64,000 nucleotides of DNA. Origin: Teratosphaeria epicoccoides (Eukaryota > Ascomycota > Dothideomycetes > Mycosphaerellales > Teratosphaeriaceae). Location of the stretch: positions 1-64,000 of the forward strand of contig JADDMT010000044.1 of assembly GCA_021401465.1 (NCBI GenBank), in the 5' to 3' direction. Under the pieces are notes generated by a model. The model worked only from the letters and a program-made list of their open reading frames with translations, did no database searches and was not told the origin of the DNA. Of this stretch, positions 51,022 through 62,840 are shown piece by piece; position 1 is the first letter of the stretch; every line of letters starts with the position of its first letter. Position numbers and translations under genes: made by a program.

Positions 51022-52150
51022 CTACCTTGGAACAACAGTGTGAGTCCGGAGCACAATCCTAAACATTCGCCTGATGGAGCCGAGATGCATGCCATGGACT
51101 GAAAGACCAACTCCATAAAGTCCGGCACTCTTGCACGGACGTAGTCTAGCTGGAGCCATCAGCAGCCTGTCCCTCGAAAAACCTCCACCACGACTCGCTA
51201 ACTCTTTGCACAAGATGCATTTGTCCAACGACTTGAAAGTGACTCCAGCCCTAGCCATCGGATCGAGCCGCTTTCCGTGAGCGAAGTCGACCAGTCCCTT
51301 GAGACACTGGCGCAAGGACGAAGTCATTGAGAGCGCATCTTGTAATGGCCTGAGAGCGAATACCAGCTTGCAACCAAAGATGGAGGTCGTATATTGGAAG
51401 CCGTCCTCTGCTAGAGCACAGCCAGGAAAGAATTGGTGAACGCCATCTTGCCTTTGCTCTGACGATGTTGACAACGCCATGCGCAAGCTCGTGAACGATA
51501 GTCTCCGCTAGAGAGAGCTTGATCCATGCCCTGTCCTGTTCGCTCGGTCTGGAGCTTTTGAGCAGCTTTTAAAACTTGTCCATGATGTGAAGGACAGCGC
51601 CTAGGTGAGGTTGTTCTAGAAGATGTCGACACTTGCCATTGGCAGGATCGAGAGAGGATGAAGTGAGCACTATGATAATCTTCTTGGAAATTCGATCGAG
51701 CCCACGCTTTGTCGGACTTACCTGCTTCCTGGTCAGCTTCGACGGCACGTCAGTGTACATGAAGTGCCTCTGACCTCCCGGGGCGTCTGTCTCCTCGACC
51801 GGCGAGAAGAAGGCGATGTAAAAGAACGACAGGAGCTCATCGCTGGACAGTATCTTCGACACCAGGAGCAACGCAGCGTTCTCGACAACGGGTGCGTCGC
51901 GATGTTCGCTATACATATTCTTGTCCTTCACGATCCGGCGCGTTTCGATTTGCAGTTCCCAGAATGTTTGGCGTTGCACGGCTCTCTCGATCGGTAGCTG
52001 CCTGAAGAGCTCCACCAGAACCAGCAAATATGGAAAGAGGATGAGCGTCACGGCAACAGAGTACAGACCACTAATCAACAGTGGGAGTATGGCTTCGGAA
52101 ACAGCGGTGCTAAGTGCTTCTGACAGCGTTTGAGGCAGAAATTCCGACAT
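51022..52150 (-). pseudogene. Decayed gene with a zincin-like HELAH motif
   Basis: The minus-strand frame from the ATG at 52150 encodes 193 residues (a hydrophobic stretch LPLLISGLYSVAVTLILFPYLL, then LLLVSKILSSDELLSFFYIAFF and ILTSS-type sequence) up to a TAA at 51569. In the same frame, past that stop, lies WIKLSLAETIVHELAHGVV. This matches the HExxH zinc-binding helix of metallopeptidase-like domains. Immediately after it, the continuing family-like sequence (FFPGCALAEDGFQYTTSIFG) is in the next frame, so a one-base shift is needed. No intron of realistic size removes either lesion. The likely original was a fungal zincin/SprT-like protein. Expression as an intact enzyme seems impossible without sequence correction. 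Confidence 0.5.
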
Positions 52151-53856
52151 GAACAGCTATGCAGTGCGTGGTTGGTAGATGCTCTGAGCAGGTCGAGGAA
52201 GGTACAAGTCGCGCGTACTAACTCCTAAGACTATGCACAAGTCATCGATCAACTGACTGACAAAGTGTTGTCGTCCCTCTTGAAGGTAAGTCAAGCTATT
52301 GTGAGCACAGTGATCCACTGACGCAGCCAGTCAGTTGGATGGCGGTTGCAACTGACAAAGTGTTGTCACTCCTCCCAACATCGAGTCACTGTCGACGGTC
52401 TTGACTGACCGACACAGTCAAAGGTTACTTTGCCCTCGCGTTCCATGACGCGCCGGTCGAGTGCAGGATGCCTGACTGATATGGTGATCGTTCGTTCTCA
52501 CTGGTCCTATCAGCCAAACGAGCGGTCGAACGATCGATATGTTCGATTGCTTTTTGGCAAGTAATTGCTTGTCGACACGACTAAGAGCATTTCACCGCAC
52601 TAATGTGATGTGATGATGCCAACAAGTAATTCGCGATGTTCATTGATCCATCAAGTGTTCACTTCACAAGCCGCCGCTTCATCGGGGTGTTGACAAATGG
52701 AATGGCGGCCAATGCCACTCTTCAGGATATCGCTCTCTCAGCGATGTCTCTCAGTCGCTCGGCCAAAGATTGCTCCACTGATTGTTGAGACGAATGAACG
52801 TTCTTGCCATGTCTTGCCCATGGAGTTACCAGTAATTGCTTCCCCTTGAGACATCCCAGCACAATCTCTTTATTCCAGACGCCCAAGAGTCTCCCACTCT
52901 TATTACACGTTCCAAAGGTCCGAATGCGTAGGGACCGGGTACCAACCGAGTCATCCTTTAACAAACCAATGGGCAGGCCGCAGCAATGCCGATAAAAATG
53001 CTCCAGCACAGCGCTTCTATGGCCAAGGCAGATGTACGAATTCATCTGGGCTGCCACGCCCGAGCCAGTAGTGGCACAAAGTCCAAAGGCTGTCGCCGAG
53101 GTCAGTCCGCACTTGAGCTACTTCGACGTCGCCGTCAGACAGGAGACTCCAGAGCAGCAGCACAAGGGGAGGTTTTTAATTTCCAGACCACATTGGGCGA
53201 CTTGGCGCAAGATCAAGCGGAATGATTCTAACGAGACGTTCCAGTTGAAGGCGCCAAGCTGTAGCACGATCCTAACCAGGAAGGGTCTCTGATGGGTTGG
53301 CGACAGCGACTCACGAGATGTCTCGCTGGACACTCAAATCGTGGTTGGTCCACTCGAACGAAACGTCCAGCTCAGTCTAGTGCGTAGTCGAGTATTATTG
53401 CACCTACATTACCGGTCCGTCTGTGATACCTGCAGCAAAGAGTCACAACCTTTGAAGTACCGTTGTGCACCCGTGACAAGCCGTCGTGTATCCGCGAATC
53501 GCGCCAATCGCTTGTGAGGCTCGAGAACGCGAAGACCCAAGTTAAAGACTGGATTGTCTGTACAAGACAAGAGCCGTCACAATGGCGATCAAACAATGCG
53601 CTTTGTCGTGAATAGCTCCATCCCTTCGTAAGGAGTGTATTTGCAGGCAGCTAAGCGAGCTTATTTGATTGCAGTGGTTTGTGACATTTCTTGGAGCTCT
53701 CCGTCAAGTAGCAAGCAAAGACGACGAAAATTCATATTATCGCTCAAGCTCAACATTATTGCGAGGATAACGGAGCCCACCCTACTGCCAAAACAAGTCG
53801 TTCGCAAAACGCAGAACAACACTGCCAAACGCACCAGTGTGCCCCAGTTCTCAACC
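52151..53856. other. Gene-poor spacer with GACTGAC repeats
   Basis: No gene is supported. ACTGACAAAGTGTTGTC occurs twice (52256-52272 and 52351-52367) within a cluster of GTCA/TGAC words (52240-52430), similar to those around the PKS. Confidence 0.45.
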
Positions 53857-54171
53857 ATGACTGCAGTCCCGAGCGCACAGCCAGCCACCACGGCAAGGCG
53901 TCCTAGCATACGCTTCGGCGCCTGTCCAAAGAGACCACCGGGCGAGGAACCAAAGCATATCGACAATTTCGGTGGGCGATTCAATTTGCAGCCGGTCGCA
54001 TCGAGCGCAGTCGCCAAGAGGCGAAAATCGGATACGCCTCAGCCTATTCATTCATGGCCCGCAGTGCCACGAGAGAATAGGCCAACCGGCTTGGCCTCGA
54101 TCAAATCACCAATGCCAAGATTCGCAGAGATGGATGATATCAAGTCGGAAAAGTCCGATTTGGAGGTGTAG
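53857..54171 (+). CDS. Candidate small protein
   Basis: The 104-residue frame from an ATG in good context (CAACCATGA) is basic and Pro-rich (ARRPSIRFGACPKRPPG, then HIDNFGGRFNLQPV, a KRRKSD basic cluster, and an acidic DDIKSEKSDLEV end). No family is recognised. The frame is open upstream but without useful features. It could be a small nuclear protein or a chance ORF. Confidence 0.33.
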   Translation: MTAVPSAQPATTARRPSIRFGACPKRPPGEEPKHIDNFGGRFNLQPVASSAVAKRRKSDTPQPIHSWPAVPRENRPTGLASIKSPMPRFAEMDDIKSEKSDLEV

Positions 54172-54359
54172 GCTGACCAAGCGCCGAAGATGATGGCGGG
54201 ATTCATCCTGGCGTGTGCGAGTGTGATTGAGACTTTGCGGGTAGGATAGCGAAGGGCCTCCATGTAACGTCTGGGTGTTGGGCGTTTTTGCTGGGTGGTG
54301 AGATATGGCCCGGTGCAGGTCACAAAAGAGCCGGCTCCCATTTCAGTGTGACTGACTGT

Positions 54360-54695
54360 TCAAATATATCTGAACATATTGTTCTTGACACTCCTCCTCA
54401 TGGACACGGGCTGGCCATCCTCGTACTCAATGCCAGCTTCACCGCCATCACCAGCGTGCCCTGCCATCTTCTGCCTCAGCTCTTCGTCCATCTGAGCGAC
54501 TGTCTTGTGCGTTGTCTGTTGCTTCGAGGCTTCCTTTGCTTTCTCCTCTGCAGGCTTCTCGTAATGCTGATCTACATCGACAGAGGGTGTCTTCTCGGAC
54601 TGCTTTGCGGCGAAATTATTTCTGAATGTCTTACAGTACATGGGAATGTTTGATGTTCTTGCGACCAGGCAACGTTTCGGTAATGTTGTGAGCAT
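54360..54695 (-). CDS. Small conserved fungal protein (AGIEYEDG...NNMFRYI family)
   Basis: This 111-residue product ends in a motif I recognise from many small uncharacterised ascomycete proteins: QMDEELRQKMAGHAGDGG, then AGIEYEDGQPVSMRR and the terminal VKNNMFRYI. The middle is Lys/Glu-rich and probably helical. The first 25 residues are Arg/Cys/Thr-rich (MLTTLPKRCLVARTS) and could be a mitochondrial targeting peptide, which is a guess. No function is known to me. A further upstream exon cannot be excluded. Confidence 0.65.
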   Translation of the reverse strand: MLTTLPKRCLVARTSNIPMYCKTFRNNFAAKQSEKTPSVDVDQHYEKPAEEKAKEASKQQTTHKTVAQMDEELRQKMAGHAGDGGEAGIEYEDGQPVSMRRSVKNNMFRYI

Positions 54696-55270
54696 GCTGC
54701 TGGAGCACTGTTACAGAGATGAGGATGATATTGTACTGTGCCTGCTTTCAAGTGGGAAGTGCTCTACAAGAGCGCATGTGCCATGGCCCTGAATGCCACA
54801 ACCTACCTTACTTTGTACATGTATCGTATGCGCAGCAGTGAAAGAGGTAAGTAACATCACCATGACGACTAATAAGCCCACAGGCAACTATTTGTGACCA
54901 GCGCTAAGCAAGGTCATGGTGGCTCGGGGATTCTCTGCATGCTGACCGAACTATACACTCTACCTACGCAACATCGACATTCAGTGAAAGCAGTTGGATG
55001 TTGAAAAATCAGTATTGGGGCTCACCGGAAGCTTACATGTAAATGTCCCTGCAAACCAAATCCTTCAATGCCGCCGAAGATGCCTCGGCCGTTCCGCGCC
55101 ATGACATCGATGGATCCAAAAGCTGGAAGCTGAGGTCTGGGCAGCCAGCTATATCAATGTGCAGGAACCCGTAGTACAAGACTGTTCTCCCATGTTTCAA
55201 CTTTCCCCGTCCTGCTTTCCAAGGCTCATCAGCGTCATTTACCAATTCGGAAGGAACGCAACTCGCCAAG
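54696..55270. promoter_or_regulatory. Divergent upstream region
   Basis: Between the divergent small conserved gene (minus) and the DUF4185-like gene (plus). Both promoters are expected. No box is assigned with confidence. Confidence 0.4.
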
Positions 55271-56598
55271 ATGCCCGACTTCCATAAGATCTTTGACTCT
55301 GCCAAAGGCAAAGCTCAGCAATGTATGTAGGCTCCAAGTGACAATCGCGGCATTGGCTGATATGGACAGTCCTGGGCGATCACAATGAGCGTCCTGGTCC
55401 CGGTCCGGGCGCTCCGCTGGGTCCCATACAAGACGCGCCAGTGCCGCCAAGCGACCAGCCAGAGGTAATCCCCAAAGTGAAAGGCCAGCCCAGAGTCCTT
55501 GGATTGGCATCCGATCCGGGTCTGAACAGAGACTCCATCTCTGCCTGCACCACGCGCTTTGGCGACCGCGTCTTCTGGATTTCCAGAGACTGTCAACTGA
55601 TGCAACGAGACGGCAAGGTCCAACCATTCCCTATCATCTCGTCCACAGCCTCATGGTCAGACTGTCATCCCGATGGATCGCCGAGACTACAGCAGATACC
55701 GCCTGGGGCAGACGTCTGGCAGTCTGTAGCACTTGCCCAGTACGGCCAGAACAGCACCGACCACTCTTTCTTCCCAAATGGCCGCGGCGAGGGCCACCCC
55801 GCCAACGGCGGCTGTGACAACGGGACTCGCTACGCCATCTGGCCCGACACTCCACCCGTCGTATCCTCGATCGGCCCAGACGGCCACATTACCGCCTACT
55901 CCATCATCAAAAAAGCGCAAATCAAAGGCCTCGAAAGCATCAACAAGTACCCACCCGCCTCTCTCCACCGCGTCGACTACAGGCCTTCTCACCACGGCCG
56001 AAACCCGCACTCCCTCCCCGAAGTCAAGCTCGTAGAGTCCCACTTCTGGCCCGGCGACTGCCCGCCCTACGGCAACACCGGCCACATCATCACCCCAGAC
56101 AATCAAACCGTCTACTTCTTCGGCGAAAGCAACGGCGTCACTGCCCTCGCCAAAGTCCCTCGGACCGAAATTCCGGACAAATCGCACTACCAATACTGGG
56201 TTAACGGGCAATGGATCCACGAGTGCCCCAAACTCAGCACGCCTGGCCTCAACGTCCGCAACTCCAATGCCGGCGGCCAGGGCACGTACTATTACTCGCC
56301 GTACTGGCAGCGCTACGTATGGATCGGAGGCGACCCTTTCCCGGGCCCACGATTCCATGTCGCGACTGCGCCGCAGCCGGAAGGTCCGTGGACGCAGCCG
56401 CAGAAGTTCTGGGAGGGCCAGAACGGGAATGATGGGTTGGGTGGGTACAGCCTGCAGGCGAACCCGGGGTTGATGCCGGATGCATTCTGGAAGGGTGAGC
56501 CCGGGCATAATGGGATGTATCTGACGTATACGAAGATTGATGATTTTGGGAAGGGGAGTCAGTATACGACGCCGCTTGTGTATGTGGAGTGGGAATAA
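55271..56598 (+). CDS. DUF4185-like beta-propeller protein, function unknown
   Basis: Two exons (55271-55322 and 55370-56598; 47-nt intron gtatgt...acag) give 426 residues. The splice yields MPDFHKIFDSAKGKAQQ followed by FLGDHNERPGPGPGAPLG. There is no signal peptide. The body resembles DUF4185/GH43-32-like five-blade propellers: FGDRVFWISRDCQL, HSFFPNGRGEGHPANGG, HFWPGDCPPYGNTGHI, QTVYFFGESNGVTAL, TYYYSPYWQRYVWIGGDPF, then FHVATAPQPEGPWTQPQ and MYLTYTKIDDFGKG. The blade-like 'YSPY...AP.P.GPW' element is typical. Hydrolytic activity is uncertain, as I cannot place a full catalytic triad. It is convergent with the GH35 gene (164 bp apart). Both could act on sugars, but that is inference. Confidence 0.7.
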
Positions 56599-56762
56599 GT
56601 TGTGGGCAACGGGTTATGTACACTCGAAGTGGAACGGCTGCCTGAGAAATGGAACGGCTGCCCGAACAGTTCATATACATGCTCTCAGGAAAGGAACTCT
56701 GTGTATAGGTCGTAGGAGACCGTTGGACTGCTTGGAAATTGCTACGTGAAGATACTTGGTAT

Positions 56763-59700
56763 CTAGTAAGCGCCAGATCTGGGTTCCCAATTGCTCATGG
56801 GAGCCAGCTTGACCGCGCCATACCCGCTTTGTATAACGGGTCCTGCAACTAGACTGAGGTTGCTTGTCGGTGCTCCCGAGCTCTCCAAAGCCCACAGCGA
56901 GACGGCAAGGTAGTTCTACAATCGAGTTGTCAGCATGAATTTCGTCATCTGCCAGCCACCAGCCCGACTTACCGAACCGTGATAGTTCCAAATACCTTCC
57001 GGCACAGGGAACACGTCTTGAGGTCCAACATTATGCACATACTTCCCGTACTGATACCCATTCACATAAATCTGAGATCGATAAGTGGACACATGACTGC
57101 CATTGGTCGTGGAGTTCGTGAACGAGAGTGAGAGCGGGATGTCGTAGCCCTCCGGCATATCCAGATCAAACGTGGTAGAGTAGAACGCAACGCCTGCTTT
57201 GCTCAAGCCCTCCGACGGACCTTTGCAGGTGGTCCAAGTTGACGTCGGAGCACCCGGGAGGTGATAGCCTTGACGCTCAGCGTAGAGGCCACCTTCGTTG
57301 AGTGGGCCGCGGACGCGGTCGGCATGATCTTCTCCACCCAAGTTGCCGGTGAGCTTCCAGGTGATGTCGCTCTTGTTGTGGCCTTGCAGGTCGTAGTCGA
57401 GCACACCGCGAGGATTTTTCATTGCGGAAGCGCCGGCCTCGCCGTTCTCATCGAGGCCCATGTTATCAATGAGGATTGTAAAGACGTAGGCTTTGCCAGG
57501 TGCCAGATTTTGGAGAGTGTAAGTGTCGTTCCAATTCGCATACTTGTCCGCCCCATAAAACGATCCAATGAAGGTTGAGTTGAGCCAAATGGAGTGGCCG
57601 TATGCAGAGCCGCCTTGGGTGGAAAGATACAAGGTTGATTCGTTGCCTGTGGCGATGAAGTGACCACGATAGATGAGGTTGCCAGTGTGGTATCCATAGT
57701 CGCTTGAGTACAGCGAGCGAGGCGTGGTCAGGTTGCGTGCAGTGTTGTTGCTGTAAGTCAGGGTAGCTTCAGTCCAGAGACTGTCGTCATAGCCAGATTG
57801 AATCTCAGGTAGGGAGTCGAGGACTTTCCAGTCCATTGTCGAGAGGTCTGGGATATGCAGTGAAGGCTCAACGAAAGTGGCAGTGGAGGTCACAACTCCT
57901 GACTGAGACTGACTGAATTGCAAAGCCTTGCCGTTCAAAGTGAACTCCGTAGTATGCACAGGCGCACCTCCAATAATCTCGATGTCGGTCGTTACGTTTA
58001 GGTCGCCGGTCAGATGAATGGAGCTGCCCGACATTTGAGCAGCACGCAACAGGTATCCCGCCTTGACAATGGGTGCGGAGTTGAACTGCGTCGCATTCGT
58101 GTAATTTCCAGAAACTGCATCATTCGGCAGAGACATGGTCCAGTAGTCGTATGCAGAGTAGCGATCGAGGAGGTAGATCGTCAGATCTCCAAGAGTCACG
58201 ACCTTACGCTCAGTGCTAGCGGTGTACTGGAGCACAGTTGCGCCGTTCTTGCTCCCGAAGGTCACATCAGAGCCCTCAATCGTCTGAGGCTGCGCCCCAT
58301 GGCCACTCTGTCCGCGCCAGCGGTTCACACCAGACCGGCTGCTACTACTGTTGGAGACCGCAAGCTCATGCAGCTCTCCTGGACCACCATAGACAATCAG
58401 CACACGCTTGTGACCATATTTCTTCCAAGTGAAGATTTCAGCAGTTGAATACAGCAGATTGATGCCACCGACGTCGTAGTCTGTGACATGCCACTTTGAG
58501 TCACGACCAACCAGCGACAAAGATCCGCCAAGCGCAGGAATCGTGACATCGCCTTGGGTTGTCGTTGGTAGCGTGATGGAATAGGTCGTCGTGTCAAGGC
58601 TGTTGTAAGCTGTATGCCTGAGGACAAAAAAGTTGGTCTGGTTGCCGAACAGAGCCGTAACTGCCAGCGCAGGATTGCCAGTGTACGACCCGTTTGCGCT
58701 GGTATTGTTCTGAGCGGTTGCTGTCAGATAAGCAGGGGATGCTTGCAGGAAGTTTGCTTGGAGCTCGGCTTCGCTGTACTTCTCGCGAGTCACAGTTCTC
58801 TGCTCATCAATGACAGCGCCATAGTCGTAGCTCGTGTAGCCTCCGGGATGGCCCAGATTGCCCCAATTGGTGCCTCCAAAGGTCATGTAAACGTTGAATG
58901 TAGTCACGCCAAAGCTGAAGTCATTCTTGTAGAACACTCTCTCAAACTCTGGTCCCAGCAACGCAGTACACTTGTCGAAGCCCGATCCTCCCCATGGATC
59001 AAACGAACCGCCTTGGAACTCCACGATAGCCTGAGGCGTGCTCGGACTTTGCTCTCTATGCAGAGTCGAGAAATATGTGGGCAGGCTGCCGTCTGGCCAG
59101 GTATAAGGGTTGGCGCAATCGAAACCAAGTGGATAACTATCATATCCATAGATATCGACAGCAGCCGATTGGCCAGGTGCAAAGTAGCCGTGTGGATAGG
59201 CGTCGTTGCTGATCAGTGGCACTACGATACTGTTATTCCTGTACTGCTGCTCGACATACCTGAAGTAGACTGGATCAGGAAACTCCGGAACGACGCCCTG
59301 GGAGTACTCATTCTCTGGCTGAAGAAGGATGACAGGACCTCCATTGGTGATCTGTGCTTTGGCAATGATGGCGGAGATCTGGTTCACGTAGTTGTCCGTC
59401 GCATGCTCGTATCTTGGGTCTCTCGTTCTCAGCAGGCCTGGATTCCTCTGCAACCATCCAGGGAAGCCACCTCCGCTAGCTTCGGCATTGATGTACGGGC
59501 CAGGACGAGCCAGTAGATAGATGCCAGCTTCAGAAGCAGCTTCAAAGAACGGTTCCAGATCGAATATGCCACTGGCGTTGAACACTCCTTGCTTTCCCTC
59601 AAGCAACGCCCAGTCGGTATAGAAAGAGACACCGTTGTAGCCGAGAGCCTTGATCTTCTGCAAGATGTCAAGCCAAAGACTTGGCACTGGGAGGCGGAAA

Positions 59701-59960
59701 GGATGAAATTCGCCCGAGTAGAAGAGAATGCGCTCGCCACGAACGAAAAGAGAGTGCTGCCACCACATGTAAGCCTAGAGACTGTCATGGCTTCACGGTG
59801 CTGACTTCAATCTCACCTCATCCCAAGTCACAATGTCTTGCAAGCCATCATTCTGATACCGTTTCATCAATTGTCCAGGTCTACTGTTGAGATTAGGCAT
59901 TGCCAAACCTGCCGCACCGTGTGCCAGGCAAGCCAATGGCCACAACCGACTGAGCAGCAT
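56763..59960 (-). CDS. Secreted GH35 beta-galactosidase
   Basis: Three exons (59817-59960, 56973-59774, 56763-56915) give 1032 residues, the usual size of fungal LacA-type enzymes. A signal peptide (MLLSRLWPLACLAHGAAGLA) is followed by the TIM-barrel domain starting TWDE/AYMWWQHSLFVRGER. The acid/base Glu lies in LLQPENEYSQG (E204) and the nucleophile in PQAIVEFQGGSFDPWGG (E300), corresponding to the A. niger enzyme's positions. Later regions include several beta-sandwich domains and many N-glycosylation sequons (NTS, NGS, NNT, NYT). The second splice restores GIWNYHGS/NYLAVSLWAL, the conserved C-terminal strand. The enzyme cleaves terminal beta-galactosyl residues of plant polysaccharides or lactose outside the cell. 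Confidence 0.95.
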
Positions 59961-60882
59961 CTTGGCCCAATCTGCTGCCTGTCCAAGACCACGAGATCCA
60001 AGAGCAAGACCAGCAGAGAAAAAGAGAAAAGAGAAAAGACATTCAAGCACCTACAGGGTCGTCTGCATCTCAGCTTTTGAACACCCAACCTGTTGACGCA
60101 ATCAAGGCCAGGCAGACCACGGGCCCCTCACCGCATCCCATCCCATCGCGCCATCAATGACACGAGATGCATCCTCGTAGCAGGATGGCGCTTCATCCTG
60201 TCCTGCATGCTCGCAAGCCCCTTCAGGCATACGGGCCGCCGAGAGCAGACTAGCCAGGCACAGTGGGAGGGGTCCAAAGAGACCTTCGGACGATGAAACG
60301 GAGAATTGCGTCCGAGGAGGCTCGCGAAAGCTGCATGCGTGATGATGAGTTTGCGAAGCAAGAAATGGAATTTTGATTGCGGGGTTGGCAGAGAACCGCT
60401 TTCTCCACAGCATTGACCAAGGACCGTCACGGGGTTTCGGCTCTTTGCATATTCATCCTGCAGGACGACGGGCGCGGGAGCATGAGGCTTCGGGAAGTGG
60501 AGGCCTGATGATTGTGGGGTGTGAAGGGGGGCTACCTCCTGGATGGACTCCGGGTTTGATGATAAACGAGCAGCACGACCGCGGATTGTTGGCAGACAAT
60601 GACAGCTCAAGTTGGACAGCCTCACAGTATTGCCAACTCATGCTGAGCCGGCCACTGCATGCCGCTCGCGGCGCTTTCTGAGAGCGAAGATCATGATGGT
60701 TTGGGGGAACATGTGCTTACAACATTGGGCTCTCCTCGCCGTCATCCAAACACAGGTCCTAAGCTAGGCTCTCTGTAAGCAATCATAATCTTTCTGCATC
60801 CCAGCTCGGTTTCGGTGGGGTACATAGGGCACCAGAGCATTCGCCAGATATGAAGACATCATCACGCTACCATGCGACTCAT
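59961..60882. other. Spacer upstream of the GH35 gene
   Basis: Contains the GH35 promoter and the 3' flank of the Taspase-like gene. Open frames at 60128-60625 are not supported by any motif. Confidence 0.45.
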
Positions 60883-62840
60883 TCAGGACGCTGGCCTCTT
60901 TCGCCTCTTATACCGCACAGCTCTCCCGCCCTGCGCAATCGACCCGTTGCCCCTATTTCTGCTCATGGTGCAGACGGGCTTGACCTCGTCCGAGTGCATT
61001 GATGCAAGAGCGAACGAATCCGTGTTGTGGCCAAAGTAAAGATATACACCGTCCTTGCACTTCTTGACTGACAGCATGCCGATGGCGCCGGTGGAGTGGG
61101 ATTGTGAAACGCTCGGATGACCCATGAAGTCCTTCTCGATGAACCCTCGAATGGCCTCATCATCGCCAGCAGCTTCGTATTTACCACCTGTCGCCTTGCG
61201 AATGCCGTGGTATAGTCTTTCTGAGCAGACACTGGCTGCTTGAGTGGTGCCCATGTGCTCCCCCGTACCGCTCGCTACGGTCGCCACGCAAGTCTGCTCA
61301 GGGTCGTCGGTGTCGACAGGAATCACAGCTGCGCCAATGCCGACCAGCGCTGCAGGTCCAACACGACCACGATGCTTCATACCAATGCCGCCGGATGACG
61401 CACCGCAAGCCACATTGCCAAACATGTCAATGGCAATTGCGCCGACAGTATCCGTGATGTGATCGTCTCGGTCCAGTCCGGCGCCCTCACCTGGTCTCGA
61501 CGTCTCCATCGTCATCGATGGCTTCAGCGTGGGCGTTGTGCTAGGCTCGCTGCCAAGGACTATCCGCTCTATATTGTGGCATTGCTCAGCATCCGAACAG
61601 GATTGGCTGTTTCTTTGATTGGTTGTCGCGCCTCCGGTGTTGTCGCCCGACGATCCATCCGCCCAATGGACTGGTACTTGTGCGTTGGCTTTCATGTATG
61701 AAGCCATCTGATATGGCTCGCCAAGATCATCGCTGTTCAGACCGGAGCCAAAGTACATGCTTTCACCATTAGTGTTTGCGAAACGGCTGTACTCGGGCAG
61801 TAATTGCTCTGTCGCCAAAAGGTTGGCGCTACTTGCCCTCGGCAACGAGACATTTGGCGTCGGCTCAGACATTCCTGGTGGTCCATATGGATCGAAAGAT
61901 TCTTGAAGATCGCCGATGTCTGTGTCTGGAGTGTAATTGTTCGTCTGCCGCTGTTGAAGCTCGGCTATTGACAAGGACGAAGTGTTGCGCGAAGTCGGTG
62001 CCGATGATTCGTCTTCCATCTTGACGTCGGACGGCGGAGGTGATTGAGGTTGGGCCTCGTTCCACATCGGCTCCATCATCGCTTTGGTGTGCTGTCTCCT
62101 GATGTCCTCCCGTTCTCCCTCCGTTCGCAGGTACGACGAAAGGCCATGATCGGAGGGAGCTGGTGTGAGACCGTAGCGATCTGCCTCCTCCCGCTGTCTG
62201 TTGGCCTCAGCTCTCAGAAGATCAGCCTTCCACTTGCGCCATCGCTCCCGAGCCGCGGGCGATACAAGGTAGTCATGCGGTAGTGTCGGCATGCCGTGTT
62301 CGTACGCGAAGTCTGTTGCGCCTTGGCCAACCAGGAGATTGGGTGGCACTCGCCTGAGCGAAAGTGTTTGTGTAGTGTGATCGAGCAGCATCCGAGCGAG
62401 CATGATTGGGTTCTTGATCTCTGAAGAATCAATCAGTATGTCAGTTCCAAGCACGCTGAACGCGAGACTCACGTGCTACAGCCCCTGCTCCGCCACTGCG
62501 GCCATGATGATCTACCACAATCGCATCGCACTCAACGACTCCGTCGATGCCCAGGTTGCTGCCATATCCTGCATTGGTGATTTCGCGATCTTCGAGCACT
62601 TTGATGGCAATCTCGATAGCATCGACTGCCGACCCTCCAGCTCGCAGGACAGCCATTGCAGACTTGGCAGCGCTGTTGAACCGTCAGTGATATGGGTATT
62701 CAGGCATTCACAGCGCTGACTTACTCGTTGCATGCTTGCAGATGATGCGTTTCGTTCTGAAAACTGTGATAGCCGGCTCCGGCGTGAACGAAGATGCATG
62801 CCACGTGTGCTTGGCTCCGGGGCCGCTTCACGTGTGACAT
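60883..62840 (-). CDS. Taspase1-like threonine aspartase (Ntn hydrolase)
   Basis: Three exons (62725-62840, 62473-62672, 60883-62420) join in frame to 617 residues. The alpha part has FVHAGAGYHSFQNE, then AGGSAVDAIEIAIKVLED, NAGYGSNLGIDG, VECDAI and IKNPIMLARMLLD, closely following Taspase1. The auto-processing threonine is Thr430 in DTVGAIAIDMFGNVACGASSGG, followed by GRVGPAALVGIGAAV and VASGTGEHMGTT. Type-2 asparaginase-fold enzymes self-cleave before this Thr to form the alpha/beta active dimer; human Taspase1 then cuts after Asp in MLL and TFIIA. Between the last alpha-part homology and Thr430 there is a disordered segment of about 230 residues, much longer than in animals. The substrate in fungi is not established by the sequence. 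The ATG at 62840 is the first in the frame. Confidence 0.9.

Noticed and set aside
52000..52110. Transmembrane-like segment in the zincin relic as evidence of a membrane protein
   Set aside because: The gene is disrupted and the hydrophobic stretch alone cannot define topology.
56615..56660. Short tandem TGGAACGGCTGCC repeat downstream of the DUF4185-like gene
   Set aside because: Two copies of about 13 bases in a 3' flank; too short to interpret.
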